DNA of 64,000 nucleotides from the NCBI GenBank assembly GCA_046297455.1, contig JBKBIT010000003.1, positions 62,001 to 126,000 on the forward strand. Direction: 5' to 3'. This DNA comes from ZYF759 sp046297455. Lineage in GTDB: Bacteria; Pseudomonadota; Alphaproteobacteria; Rhizobiales; Rhizobiaceae. The translations under genes were made by a program, and so were the position numbers. A model generated the notes under the pieces. That model saw only the letters and a program-made list of their open reading frames with translations, ran no database searches and was not told the origin of the DNA. Shown here piece after piece: positions 36,089 through 43,792 of the stretch (within the stretch, counting starts at the first letter, position 1; the number at the start of each line of letters is the position of its first letter).

Positions 36089-37237
36089 ATGGATCTCACA
36101 AACCAGGACATCGCCGATCTCGTTGCCTTCCGGCGCGAGCTGCATCGCTTTCCCGAAATCTCCAACGAGGAGGAAGAGACGGCCAGGCGGGTGGTCGATT
36201 TCGTCAAGGAAACGGGGCCGAGCGAGGTGCTGACCGGGATGGGCGGGCATGGCTTGGCGGCGGTCTATGACAGCGGCAAGCCGGGGCCGACATTGCTCTT
36301 CCGCGCCGAGCTCGACGCGCTACCGATCGAGGAGTTGTCGGATGCAACGCATCGCTCCACCGTTCCGGGCAAGTCGCATATGTGCGGGCATGACGGGCAT
36401 ACCGCGATCCTGGCCGCCATGGCGCGCCAGCTCGGCCGCAAGGGGCCGTCGCGCGGGCGCGTGGTGCTGATGTTCCAGCCGGCTGAGGAAACGGGCAACG
36501 GCGCGGCGGGCGTGACCGCGGATCCGCGCTACGAGACGATCCGGCCCGACTTCGCCTACTCGCTGCATAACCTGCCGGGCACGCCGTTCGGCCATGTGCG
36601 GCTGAAGGAGGGCGTGGTGAACTGCGCCTCGCGCGGCATGCGCATCGTGCTTTCCGGCAAGACGGCGCATTCCTCCATGCCCGAGACCGGCACTTCGCCG
36701 ATGCCTGCCGTTGCGGAACTGATGCCGGCGCTGGCAAAACTTGGCGGCGGGCGGTTTTCGGACGACGATTTCGCCATGGTGACAGTCACGCATGCGGAGA
36801 TGGGCGAGGCCGTTTTCGGCGTGGCGCCCAGTCATGCGGAAGTGTGGGCAACGCTACGCACAAGGCTGGACGAACGCATGGCCGCGCTGTGCGAAGATGC
36901 CGAGGCGCTGGTCAAGGAAACCGCCGCGCGCCACGGGCTCGGCTGCAGCTTCGACTATCATGAGATCTTCGTGGCCAGCCTCAACGCGCCGGAGGCCGTC
37001 GCCCATCTGCGCGCAGCGATGGACGCGGAGGGCATCTCCCATGACGAGGGTGAGCTGCCGATGCGGGCCTCGGAGGACTTCGGCCTGTTCGGTCGCGGCT
37101 CGGCCTCGGCGATGTTCTTCCTGGGCTCGGGCGAGAAGCACCCGCAGCTGCACAATCCCGATTACGACTTTCCTGACGACCTGATCCCGATCGGGTCGCG
37201 CGTGTTCATGCGGGTGGTGCGGGACAGGCTGGGGTAA
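36089..37237 (+). CDS. M20-family amidohydrolase (hippurate hydrolase type)
   Basis: A 382-residue metal-dependent hydrolase of the HipO/IAA-amino-acid hydrolase subfamily. It starts MDLTNQDIADLVAFRRELHR. Metal ligands are in SHMCGHDGHTAILAAMARQL and the MFQPAEETGNGA segment, with the second-site His in YSLHNLPGTPFG. The dimerisation domain (SRGMRIVLSGKTAHSSMPET) and the final LHNPDYDFPDDLIPIG are also present. Such enzymes release amino acids from N-acyl or N-aroyl conjugates. The pairing with the flavin dehydrogenase upstream suggests a shared catabolic task. Confidence 0.9.
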   Translation: MDLTNQDIADLVAFRRELHRFPEISNEEEETARRVVDFVKETGPSEVLTGMGGHGLAAVYDSGKPGPTLLFRAELDALPIEELSDATHRSTVPGKSHMCGHDGHTAILAAMARQLGRKGPSRGRVVLMFQPAEETGNGAAGVTADPRYETIRPDFAYSLHNLPGTPFGHVRLKEGVVNCASRGMRIVLSGKTAHSSMPETGTSPMPAVAELMPALAKLGGGRFSDDDFAMVTVTHAEMGEAVFGVAPSHAEVWATLRTRLDERMAALCEDAEALVKETAARHGLGCSFDYHEIFVASLNAPEAVAHLRAAMDAEGISHDEGELPMRASEDFGLFGRGSASAMFFLGSGEKHPQLHNPDYDFPDDLIPIGSRVFMRVVRDRLG

Positions 37238-37265
37238 GAACAGGCCCTCTGCGAGGCTCCTAGCC

Positions 37266-37721
37266 TCATTTCTCGACCATCCGCACCCTGGCAAAATCCT
37301 TCTCGCGCCCGAACAGGCGCAGGATGGCGAGTTGTTCCTGCAGCGAGGGAATGAAAACGCTTGCGCCGCCGATGTCGACCGAGAACCGCGTCCTAGGCCA
37401 GACCTTGCACCATATGCCTTCCGACAGGACTTCGAGGTCACCCATTGTCTCGATCGGGAGAGCGCCCGCGAGCTCGATGCGCTGGTAGTGCAAGGAACGG
37501 AAGCGTTGACCGGGTTGCGAGTCCGGGGGTTCCAGACCCCAGCCGCTGAGAAAAGCGCGGATTGTTTCGGTTGAGCCGAGGAGATCGACGTCGGCCGGAT
37601 CAATGTCTGCCACTCCGGCGAGCACCAACGCCGCGCTTCCGATGATCCACCAGTCGTCGCGATCGGCCGGTGCAGTTGCGGCTATCTCGATCAAGGCTGC
37701 CCGTAGCTGCGGGTTGCTCAC
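37266..37721 (-). CDS. Nucleotidyltransferase-fold protein (minimal NTase-like)
   Basis: A 151-residue protein starting with GTG that overlaps the stop of the upstream ABC transporter gene by four bases, so it is translationally coupled to it. The N-terminal half has WWIIGSAALVLAGVADIDPA with DVDLLGS, the GS...D-D pattern of the polymerase-beta nucleotidyltransferase fold seen in AbiEii/MNT-like proteins. The C-terminus has PSLQEQLAILRLFGREKDFA, also seen in such proteins. A real catalytic function is uncertain. No HEPN or AbiEi partner is adjacent, so it is probably not a toxin module. Confidence 0.7.
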   Translation of the reverse strand: MSNPQLRAALIEIAATAPADRDDWWIIGSAALVLAGVADIDPADVDLLGSTETIRAFLSGWGLEPPDSQPGQRFRSLHYQRIELAGALPIETMGDLEVLSEGIWCKVWPRTRFSVDIGGASVFIPSLQEQLAILRLFGREKDFARVRMVEK

Positions 37722-39520
37722 TCGGCTGCACCGCTGAAGGCGTCTGCGCCGCGCTCGAACTGGAGCCGGGCTAGCCGTGCATAGACGCCACCCTTGGCAA
37801 CGAGGCTCTTGTGGGTGCCTTCCTCGATGATGCGGCCAGATTCCAGCACGAGGATGCGGTCTGCCTTGAGAACCGTCGCCAGTCGGTGCGCGATGACAAG
37901 CGTGGTGCGGCCCTTCATGAGCTTCTCGAGTGCAGTCTGAACAAGGGTCTCGCTTTCGGCGTCGAGCGCGGACGTTGCCTCGTCGAGTAGCAAGATGGGG
38001 GCGTCGCGCAGGATGGCGCGGGCAATCGCTACACGCTGGCGCTGGCCACCGGAGAGCGTGACGCCTCTTTCACCGAGTTCCGTGTCGTATCCAGCTTCAA
38101 GCCGGTCGATGAACTCGGCTGCGTGAGCGTCACATGCTGCGGCACTGATGTCTTCGTCACTGGCGTCCGGCCGGCCAAAGGCGATGTTGTCGCGCGCTGT
38201 GGCCGCAAAAATGGTCACGTCCTGGGGCACCAGTGCGATGCGGGCGCGCACCGCTTCGGGGTCGGCCCTGGTGAGGTCAACGCCGTCGATGGTGATGCGA
38301 CCGGTGTCCGGATCGTAGAAGCGGAGGAGAAGCTGGAAGACGGTACTCTTGCCGGCGCCCGAGGGGCCAACGATTGCCACCGTCTCGCCCGGCCTCACTT
38401 TGAATGACAGGGCGGTCAGCGCGGATTGCCCCGGCCGCGCAGGATAGGCGAAGCCAACCTCCTCAAAGGTAATCTCTCCGCGTGCCGGGTCGGGCAACGC
38501 AATGGGGTTGGCGGGGGCTGCAACCCCAGACTGCTCGTCGAGAAGTTCGGTCAACCGTTCAGCAGCGCCCGCGGCCTGGCTCAGCTCTCCCCAGACCTCC
38601 GACAGAGCGCCCAATGCGCCTGCAGCGAAGACGGCATAGAGCAGGAACTGGCCGAGCGTGCCTGCAGACATATCGCCTGTCAGAACATCATGGGAGCCGA
38701 TCCAAAGAACGCCGACCACGGCGCAGAAGACGGTGAGGATCGCAAAAAATGTCAACACGGCGCGGGCCAGGACCGAAGAGCGGGCAGCGCGGAATGCCGT
38801 TTCAACGGCGCCGGAGAAGCGGCCAATCACCAGCGCTTCATTGGTGAAGGCCTGCATGGTGCGCGGCGAGCCGATCTGTTCGGAGGCGTAGGCCGAGGCT
38901 TCGGCCAGCGTGTCCTGGGCCAGCCTCGAACGTCGCCTGACGGAGCGCCCGAACGCGACAAGTGGCAAGACGACCAGCGGTATCGCGAGGATCACGATGC
39001 CGGAAAGCTTTGGACTGGTAATGATCATCATCGCCAGCGCGCCAAGCCCAAGGATGATGTTGCGAAGGGCTTGCGATGCGGTTGCGCCGACCGCTGACTT
39101 GATTTGCGTGGTGTCAGCCGTCAGCCGGGAAACAATCTCGCCGGATTGAACGGAATCGAAGAAGGCAGGTGACAGTCGCGCAACATGGGCGAACACATCG
39201 CGCCTGATGTCGGAAACAACACGTTCTCCCAGTGTGATGACGAAATAGTAGCGGCACGCGGAAGCCGTCGCCAACACCAGCGCGATCGCAAGCAGCATGG
39301 CGAAGTAGTTGGCGACAAAAGTGGTATCAGCCGTGGTGAAGCCGTGATCTATCATGCGTCGAACGGCAAGCGGCAGGCTGAGCGTGGCAGCAGCTGCCAG
39401 TGCCAGGAAGAACAGGGCACCCGCCATCAACACCCGATAGCGAAGCATGTACGGCGCCATGCGACGTAGTGGCGCCAGCGGGCGGCGCCGTGGTGTTCCG
39501 CCCATGCCCGTAAGTGCCAT
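37718..39520 (-). CDS. ABC transporter, fused permease/ATP-binding (MsbA/LmrA-like exporter)
   Basis: A 600-residue half-transporter. Six membrane helices (about residues 28-310) precede an ATPase domain (about 350-580) with Walker A IVGPSGAGKST, the signature LSGGQRQRVAIARAILRDAP, Walker B ILLLDEATSALDAESE and the H-loop VIAHRLATVLKADRILVLES. An arginine-rich N-terminus (TPRRRPLAPLRRMAPY) is cytosolic. AAGGAAG precedes the ATG. The resemblance is to lipid and multidrug exporters, but the substrate is unknown. It is divergent from rpmE, a neighbourhood often seen in rhizobia. Confidence 0.92.
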   Translation of the reverse strand: MALTGMGGTPRRRPLAPLRRMAPYMLRYRVLMAGALFFLALAAAATLSLPLAVRRMIDHGFTTADTTFVANYFAMLLAIALVLATASACRYYFVITLGERVVSDIRRDVFAHVARLSPAFFDSVQSGEIVSRLTADTTQIKSAVGATASQALRNIILGLGALAMMIITSPKLSGIVILAIPLVVLPLVAFGRSVRRRSRLAQDTLAEASAYASEQIGSPRTMQAFTNEALVIGRFSGAVETAFRAARSSVLARAVLTFFAILTVFCAVVGVLWIGSHDVLTGDMSAGTLGQFLLYAVFAAGALGALSEVWGELSQAAGAAERLTELLDEQSGVAAPANPIALPDPARGEITFEEVGFAYPARPGQSALTALSFKVRPGETVAIVGPSGAGKSTVFQLLLRFYDPDTGRITIDGVDLTRADPEAVRARIALVPQDVTIFAATARDNIAFGRPDASDEDISAAACDAHAAEFIDRLEAGYDTELGERGVTLSGGQRQRVAIARAILRDAPILLLDEATSALDAESETLVQTALEKLMKGRTTLVIAHRLATVLKADRILVLESGRIIEEGTHKSLVAKGGVYARLARLQFERGADAFSGAAE

Positions 39521-39708
39521 TCTTCCTTCCCATGCCCGCGCCGAACGCTTCCGGCGGTCTTGTGCTCATTGGCCGGTCAGTGTATAGGCCGGCGCGAAGT
39601 CTTGCGAAGCCGTAGCCTTAGGTGGCCGCGGCTTCAAGTGTTGAATGGGGGCGCATCGCCGCAGGCGGAGACCTGCTCGGGCGCCCATTGGAAAGCCAGG
39701 ACAGTCCC

Positions 39709-39930
39709 ATGAAGGCCGATACGCATCCCGACTACCACATGATCAAGGTCGTCATGACCGATGGCACCGAGTATTTCACGCGCTCGACCTGGGGCAGCGA
39801 AGGTGACACGATGACGCTCGACATCGATCCCACGACGCACCCGGCCTGGACCGGCGGTCAGCAGACGCTCCTCGACCGCGGCGGTCGCGTGTCGAAATTC
39901 AAGAAGCGCTACGAGGGTCTCGGCATCTAA
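39709..39930 (+). CDS. rpmE: 50S ribosomal protein L31
   Basis: A 73-residue protein starting MKADTHPDYHMIKVVMTDGT, ending RVSKFKKRYEGLGI. It is the alphaproteobacterial L31 with no cysteine, lacking the zinc-binding CxxC of the E. coli type A protein. AGGAC stands before the ATG; the frame is open 29 codons earlier but that part is leader. It is divergent from the ABC exporter and is followed by a stable hairpin at 39944-39968, suggesting its own transcript. L31 bridges the ribosomal subunits. Confidence 0.95.
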   Translation: MKADTHPDYHMIKVVMTDGTEYFTRSTWGSEGDTMTLDIDPTTHPAWTGGQQTLLDRGGRVSKFKKRYEGLGI

Positions 39931-39943
39931 TTGCCGTGCCCGG

Positions 39944-39968
39944 ACAGGAGCCGGTGACCGGCTCCTGT
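39944..39968 (+). terminator. Hairpin after rpmE
   Basis: ACAGGAGCCGG (39944-39954), loop TGA, CCGGCTCCTGT (39958-39968) is a perfect 11-bp stem starting 14 bases after the rpmE stop. The downstream bases (TCCAAGC) are not T-rich, so it may be an imperfect intrinsic terminator or an mRNA-stabilising 3' hairpin. Confidence 0.55.
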
Positions 39969-40015
39969 TCCAAGCAGCTTTGGCCTTGCCGGCCACGAGC
40001 CGGTAAGGTCTTTTC

Positions 40016-40525
40016 ATGACACAAGCGATTCGTATCATCGGTATCGACCCGGGACTGCGCCGCACAGGTTGGGGCGTGGTGGAGACCCAGGGCAATTCGC
40101 TGCGTTTTGTTGCCGCTGGGACGGTTCGGTCGGAAGACAAGGCGGATCTGGCGGTTCGCCTTTGTCAGCTGCATGATGGACTTTCGGCGGTTCTGCGCGA
40201 GTTCGCGCCCGATGAAGCAGCCGTCGAGCAGACCTTCGTCAATCGCGACGCTACGGCGACACTGAAGCTTGGCCAGGCGCGCGGCGTGGCCATGCTCGTG
40301 CCTGCATTGGCCGGGTTGAGCGTTGCCGAATATGCGCCGAACGCCGTCAAGAAGGCTGTCATCGGTGTCGGCCACGGCGACAAGAAGCAGATCAACATGA
40401 TGGTGAAGGTCTTGATGCCGAAGGCGGTCTTCGACAGCGACGACGCCGCCGACGCGCTGGCGATCGCGATCTGCCACATACACCACCGCCAGAGCGTGAC
40501 CGGGAGGCTCGCGGCCATCTCCTGA
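40016..40525 (+). CDS. ruvC: Holliday junction resolvase RuvC
   Basis: A 169-residue RNase H-fold endonuclease that cuts Holliday junctions as a dimer with RuvAB. Catalytic acids are in IRIIGIDPGLRRTGWGVVE (first Asp), AAVEQTFVNRDA (Glu) and VFDSDDAADALAIAICHIHH (two Asp). The DNA-contact segment ATATLKLGQARGVAML is present. The length is normal. The SOS-like motif lies after this gene, so ruvC is probably transcribed from another promoter and is not itself SOS-controlled unless read-through occurs. Confidence 0.96.
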   Translation: MTQAIRIIGIDPGLRRTGWGVVETQGNSLRFVAAGTVRSEDKADLAVRLCQLHDGLSAVLREFAPDEAAVEQTFVNRDATATLKLGQARGVAMLVPALAGLSVAEYAPNAVKKAVIGVGHGDKKQINMMVKVLMPKAVFDSDDAADALAIAICHIHHRQSVTGRLAAIS

Positions 40526-40532
40526 CACGTCT

Positions 40533-40565
40533 GTTCTTGACTTGTTCACATGGTGAAGTTAGAAA
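40533..40565 (+). promoter_or_regulatory. SOS (LexA) box overlapping a promoter upstream of ruvA
   Basis: GTTC (40533-40536), seven bases, GTTC (40544-40547) is an exact match to the alphaproteobacterial LexA-binding pattern GTTCN7GTTC. Overlapping it is TTGACT (40537-40542), followed after 17 bases by TAGAAA (40560-40565), a plausible -35/-10 pair facing ruvA. A repressor bound at the box would cover the -35 element. The gene downstream is a classical SOS gene, which supports the call. Binding itself is inferred. Confidence 0.8.
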
Positions 40566-40685
40566 TTTATTCTGTTCTCACCATTCGTGTCCACGCTTGG
40601 GATCGTGGCCACATGCTGCTGACCCGCCGGCGCATCATTGGGCATATTATGCCGACGTCTTCATTATCCCACCGGACACACCTCC

Positions 40686-41303
40686 ATGATCGGCAAACTC
40701 AAGGGAACCGTCGACGAGATCGGTGAAGATCACTGCATCATCGATGTTGGCGGCGTCGGCTATGTCGCCTACTGCCCGACGCGTACACTGGCTTCGCTGG
40801 GCGGCGTCGGTGAAGCGGTTTCGCTTTTCATCGAGACCTATGTGCGCGAAGACATGATCCGGCTCTACGGTTTCGGCTCGCATCTGGAACGCGAGTGGTT
40901 CCGCCTGTTGCAGAGCGTGCAGGGCGTGGGCGCAAAGGTCTCGCTTGCGGTACTGTCCACTTTGTCGCCTTCCGAACTCGCCAACGCCGTCGCGCTGCGT
41001 GACATCGCGATGGTGGCGCGGGCACCCGGTGTCGGCAAGAAGGTTGCGGAGCGCATAGTCACCGAACTGAAGACAAAGGCGCCAGCCTTTGCCGGCGAGG
41101 CTTCCGGCGCGATCGGGCTGAAACAAGAGCTGGGTGAGGGCGTGGCGCCGGCGCCAGTGGCCGACGCGGTCTCCGCGCTGACCAATCTCGGCTATTCGCG
41201 CGACATGGCGGCCAATGCGGTGGCAGCGGCGCTGAAGGAGGCTGGCGAGGACGCGGATTCGGCCAAGCTGATCAGGCTCGGGCTTAAGGAACTGGCGCGG
41301 TGA
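40686..41303 (+). CDS. ruvA: Holliday junction branch migration protein RuvA
   Basis: A 205-residue protein that binds the four-way junction as a tetramer and loads RuvB. Domain I has MIGKLKGTVDEIGEDHCIID and ETYVREDMIRLYGF. The helix-hairpin-helix domain has LLQSVQGVGAKVSLAVLSTL, then MVARAPGVGKKVAERIVTEL. The C-terminal domain (about 155-205), which touches RuvB, ends SAKLIRLGLKELAR. The start at 40686 is set by homology. In most relatives ruvB follows at once; here two small genes intervene (41368-42050). Confidence 0.95.
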   Translation: MIGKLKGTVDEIGEDHCIIDVGGVGYVAYCPTRTLASLGGVGEAVSLFIETYVREDMIRLYGFGSHLEREWFRLLQSVQGVGAKVSLAVLSTLSPSELANAVALRDIAMVARAPGVGKKVAERIVTELKTKAPAFAGEASGAIGLKQELGEGVAPAPVADAVSALTNLGYSRDMAANAVAAALKEAGEDADSAKLIRLGLKELAR

Positions 41304-41367
41304 GGCGTTGTCCGATTTCGGTTTTCTTACTATCTTTCAATCGTAAGAAATCTGCTCGGGAGTAAGA

Positions 41368-41655
41368 ATGATTGGCGCGTTTACGACCATGACCTCGAAA
41401 GGGCAGCTTACGATCCCCAAGGAAGTGCGCGAGAAACTCGGACTTGAGCCGGGCACGCGTTTCTTCGTGACGGTTCAGGACGGCAGGGTGGTAGCCATGC
41501 CCAAAAACAAGAAATTGGCCGACCTTGCCGGTATGCTTGGCCGCCCACCCAGCGGCAAGCGCCTGACCGTCGAAGAGATCGACGAGGCGATCGGCAGCGC
41601 GGTGGCTGAAGACGACAGGCGCATCATGCGTGAGTGGAAAGAGGGAATCGATTGA
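41368..41655 (+). CDS. AbrB/SpoVT-type antitoxin
   Basis: A 95-residue protein. The swapped-hairpin AbrB DNA-binding domain is at the N-terminus: TMTSKGQLTIPKEVREKLGL, then EPGTRFFVTVQDGRVVAMPK. The C-terminal part LTVEEIDEAIGSAVAEDDRR would wrap the toxin, as in VapB proteins. It begins 64 bp after ruvA and overlaps the PIN gene by four bases (TTGA), the usual antitoxin-first arrangement. Such antitoxins normally repress their own promoter; I see no obvious dyad in the 64-bp gap, although ATTGGCGCG-type and TAAGAAA repeats (TTACTATCTTTCAATCGTAAG) are present. Confidence 0.88.
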   Translation: MIGAFTTMTSKGQLTIPKEVREKLGLEPGTRFFVTVQDGRVVAMPKNKKLADLAGMLGRPPSGKRLTVEEIDEAIGSAVAEDDRRIMREWKEGID

Positions 41656-42050
41656 TTGGCATCGACACCAATGTCCTCCTTCGTTTTCTGGTCGACGATG
41701 ATCTGGAGCAGAACCGGGTTGCGCGGACGATGATGTCGGAGCGTAATGCCGACGACCCCGTCTTCATCAGTTCCGTCACGCTGGCGGAAACTGTGTGGGT
41801 CCTGACGAGGACATTGGGGTACCCGGCAAGGGATGTATTCGCAATGCTGCGCGATCTGCTGGCAAGTGACGGCGTGGTCATCGAGCATGGTGACGAACTG
41901 GGCCTGCTGCTCGGTCGCGACCGCGCTCCGGCTGCCGAACTCGCGGATAATCTGATTGCCTGGTCCGGACTGGCCGCTGGCTGCACGCGCACGCTGACTT
42001 TCGACCGTCGCTCCGCCCGCGCTGTCCCCTCCATGGAACTGATCTCATGA
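41652..42050 (+). CDS. PIN-domain toxin (VapC-like ribonuclease)
   Basis: A 132-residue PIN nuclease. I chose the TTG at 41652, overlapping the antitoxin stop, because AGAGGGA lies five bases before it and the protein then begins MIGIDTNVLLRFLVDDD, the family N-terminus. GTG 41634 is an alternative. The four acidic active-site residues are all visible: D5 in IGIDTNVLL, Glu in SVTLAETVWVLTRTLG, Asp in AAELADNLIAW and Asp in TLTFDRRSAR. It should therefore be an active RNase, typically cutting tRNA or rRNA in VapC families. Its stop overlaps the ruvB start (ATGA). Confidence 0.88.
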   Translation: MIGIDTNVLLRFLVDDDLEQNRVARTMMSERNADDPVFISSVTLAETVWVLTRTLGYPARDVFAMLRDLLASDGVVIEHGDELGLLLGRDRAPAAELADNLIAWSGLAAGCTRTLTFDRRSARAVPSMELIS

Positions 42051-43084
42051 GCACCGCGTCCCGCCTCATCACGCCTGAAAAGCGCGGCGAGGACGTCGAT
42101 GTCACGCTGCGACCGCAGGCGCTGGGCGATTTCGTCGGCCAGGCGGCGGCGCGCGCCAATCTGAAGGTCTTCATCGAGGCGGCCAAAGCGCGCGGCGAGG
42201 CGCTCGACCACGTGCTTTTCGTAGGACCGCCCGGCCTCGGCAAGACGACACTCGCCCAGATCATGGCCAAGGAACTCGGCGTCAACTTCCGTTCGACCTC
42301 CGGACCCGTGATCGCTAAGGCGGGCGACCTTGCGGCGCTCTTGACCAACCTGGAGGACCGCGACGTCCTGTTCATCGACGAAATCCACCGGCTCAACCCG
42401 GCGGTGGAGGAAATCCTCTATCCCGCGATGGAGGATTTCCAGCTCGACCTGATCATCGGCGAAGGTCCGGCGGCGCGCTCGGTCAAGATCGACCTCGCCC
42501 GCTTCACGCTGGTCGCCGCCACGACAAGACTCGGCCTGATCACAAACCCGCTGCGCGACCGCTTCGGCATTCCCGTCCGGCTCGATTTCTACACAGTCGA
42601 CGAACTGGAACTGATCGTGCGGCGCGGCGCACGCATCCTGTCGCTGCCTATGACGGACGAGGGGGCGAGAGAGATCGCGGCAAGGGCGCGCGGCACGCCG
42701 CGCATCGCCGGCCGGCTGCTGCGCCGGGTGCGCGACTTCGCCTCCGTCGCGGGTGCGGAGACCGTCGATCGCAAGGTGGCCGATGCCGCGCTGACCCGGC
42801 TCGAGGTCGACGCGCTCGGCCTCGACAATCTCGACCGGCGCTATCTGTCGATGATCGCCAACAATTTCGGCGGTGGTCCGGTCGGTATCGAGACCATCGC
42901 CGCCGGCCTGTCGGAGCCGCGCGACGCGATTGAGGACATCATCGAGCCCTATCTGATCCAGAAGGGTTTTATCCAGCGCACCCCGCGCGGGCGGGTGATG
43001 ACGGCCAATGCATGGCGGCATCTGGGGCTGGAGGCGCCGAAGGACATTGCCCAGCAGCAGATCAATCTGTTCCAGGAAGAGTGA
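42047..43084 (+). CDS. ruvB: Holliday junction branch migration helicase RuvB
   Basis: A 345-residue AAA+ motor. Features are the N-terminal LRPQALGDFVGQAAARANLK, Walker A VLFVGPPGLGKTTLAQIMAK, Walker B VLFIDEIHRLNPAVEEILYP, sensor LVAATTRLGLITNPLRDRFG and the winged-helix domain ending YLIQKGFIQRTPRGRVMTAN. It is full length. Its ATG overlaps the stop of the PIN toxin by four bases, so in this genome RuvB translation is coupled to the toxin rather than to RuvA. ybgC follows after 20 bp. Confidence 0.97.
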   Translation: MSTASRLITPEKRGEDVDVTLRPQALGDFVGQAAARANLKVFIEAAKARGEALDHVLFVGPPGLGKTTLAQIMAKELGVNFRSTSGPVIAKAGDLAALLTNLEDRDVLFIDEIHRLNPAVEEILYPAMEDFQLDLIIGEGPAARSVKIDLARFTLVAATTRLGLITNPLRDRFGIPVRLDFYTVDELELIVRRGARILSLPMTDEGAREIAARARGTPRIAGRLLRRVRDFASVAGAETVDRKVADAALTRLEVDALGLDNLDRRYLSMIANNFGGGPVGIETIAAGLSEPRDAIEDIIEPYLIQKGFIQRTPRGRVMTANAWRHLGLEAPKDIAQQQINLFQEE

Positions 43085-43104
43085 CTCTGAAGGCCTGTTC
43101 CGAC

Positions 43105-43563
43105 ATGAGTTCATCCGACAATACCCCGCTCTCTGGCGAACTTACGCCCTCTGGCCATCGGCTGTTTGCCCGCGTCTACTATGCCGACACGGATTTTTCC
43201 GGTGTGGTCTATCACGCGCGCTATCTTGAGTTTTTCGAGCGGGGGCGGTCGGATTTCCTGCGGCTATGCGGCGTGCACCACACAGAGCTCGCCGACGGCA
43301 AGCATGGCGAAAAGCTGGTCTGGGTGGTGCGGCGCATGGAGATCGATTTTGTCGCGCCGGCACGTATCGACGATATTCTGACGGTGGAGACTTCGGTGGA
43401 GCGTGTCGCCGGCGCGCGTGTCTTTATGGCCCAGGAACTCAGTCACGGCGACGACCTGCTGGTCAAGGCGCTGGTCGAGGCAGCCATCATCTCGGAGAGC
43501 GGCAAGCCCCGCCGGCTGCCGAAGGAATGGGTAACAGCATTCCTTGGCGACACGGCGAATTGA
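43105..43563 (+). CDS. ybgC: YbgC-family acyl-CoA thioesterase of the Tol-Pal cluster
   Basis: A 152-residue hotdog-fold thioesterase. The active-site motif is RVYYADTDFSGVVYHARYLE (about residues 24-43), followed by FFERGRSDFLRLCGVHH and WVVRRMEIDFVAPARIDD. Characterised YbgC enzymes hydrolyse short- or long-chain acyl-CoA and associate with the Tol-Pal system. The start at 43105 is chosen over the longer open frame because the upstream part overlaps ruvB out of frame. It is the usual first gene before tolQ, here separated from it by 229 bp. Confidence 0.92.
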   Translation: MSSSDNTPLSGELTPSGHRLFARVYYADTDFSGVVYHARYLEFFERGRSDFLRLCGVHHTELADGKHGEKLVWVVRRMEIDFVAPARIDDILTVETSVERVAGARVFMAQELSHGDDLLVKALVEAAIISESGKPRRLPKEWVTAFLGDTAN

Positions 43564-43603
43564 TCGACGGGATCCCTTCCGCCTAACGCATCCTTAACCA
43601 TAA

Positions 43604-43624
43604 CGCTTCATGAACCATGAAGCG
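43604..43624. repeat. Perfect 9-bp inverted repeat between ybgC and tolQ
   Basis: CGCTTCATG (43604-43612), AAC, CATGAAGCG (43616-43624). The octamer TTAACCAT (43594-43601), resembling a CtrA half-site, lies just upstream. No T tract follows. The element is in the 229-bp leader of tolQ, so it may be an operator or a transcript-processing hairpin. Confidence 0.5.
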
Positions 43625-43792
43625 GAAATGCAACTGGTCGTGTCACGCCTTCCTTTTACCAAATTTGGCCGGGAAAAGGCCGGATATGGTGCCGAGGGAT
43701 TAGGGACGGCACTTTCCGGATGAATTTCTAGGCATGCGCATCCAGGGCCGCCGGGATTTTTGCGGCGCCCGCATCGACAGGACGTGACAAAC

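Noticed and set aside
43094..43112. Second SOS box near the ybgC start
   Set aside because: The two GTTC elements are eight bases apart instead of seven and lie across the start codon region.
41624..43114. Open frame of 496 codons on the minus strand opposite ruvB and the PIN gene
   Set aside because: An antisense shadow; ruvB and the toxin are clear by motifs.
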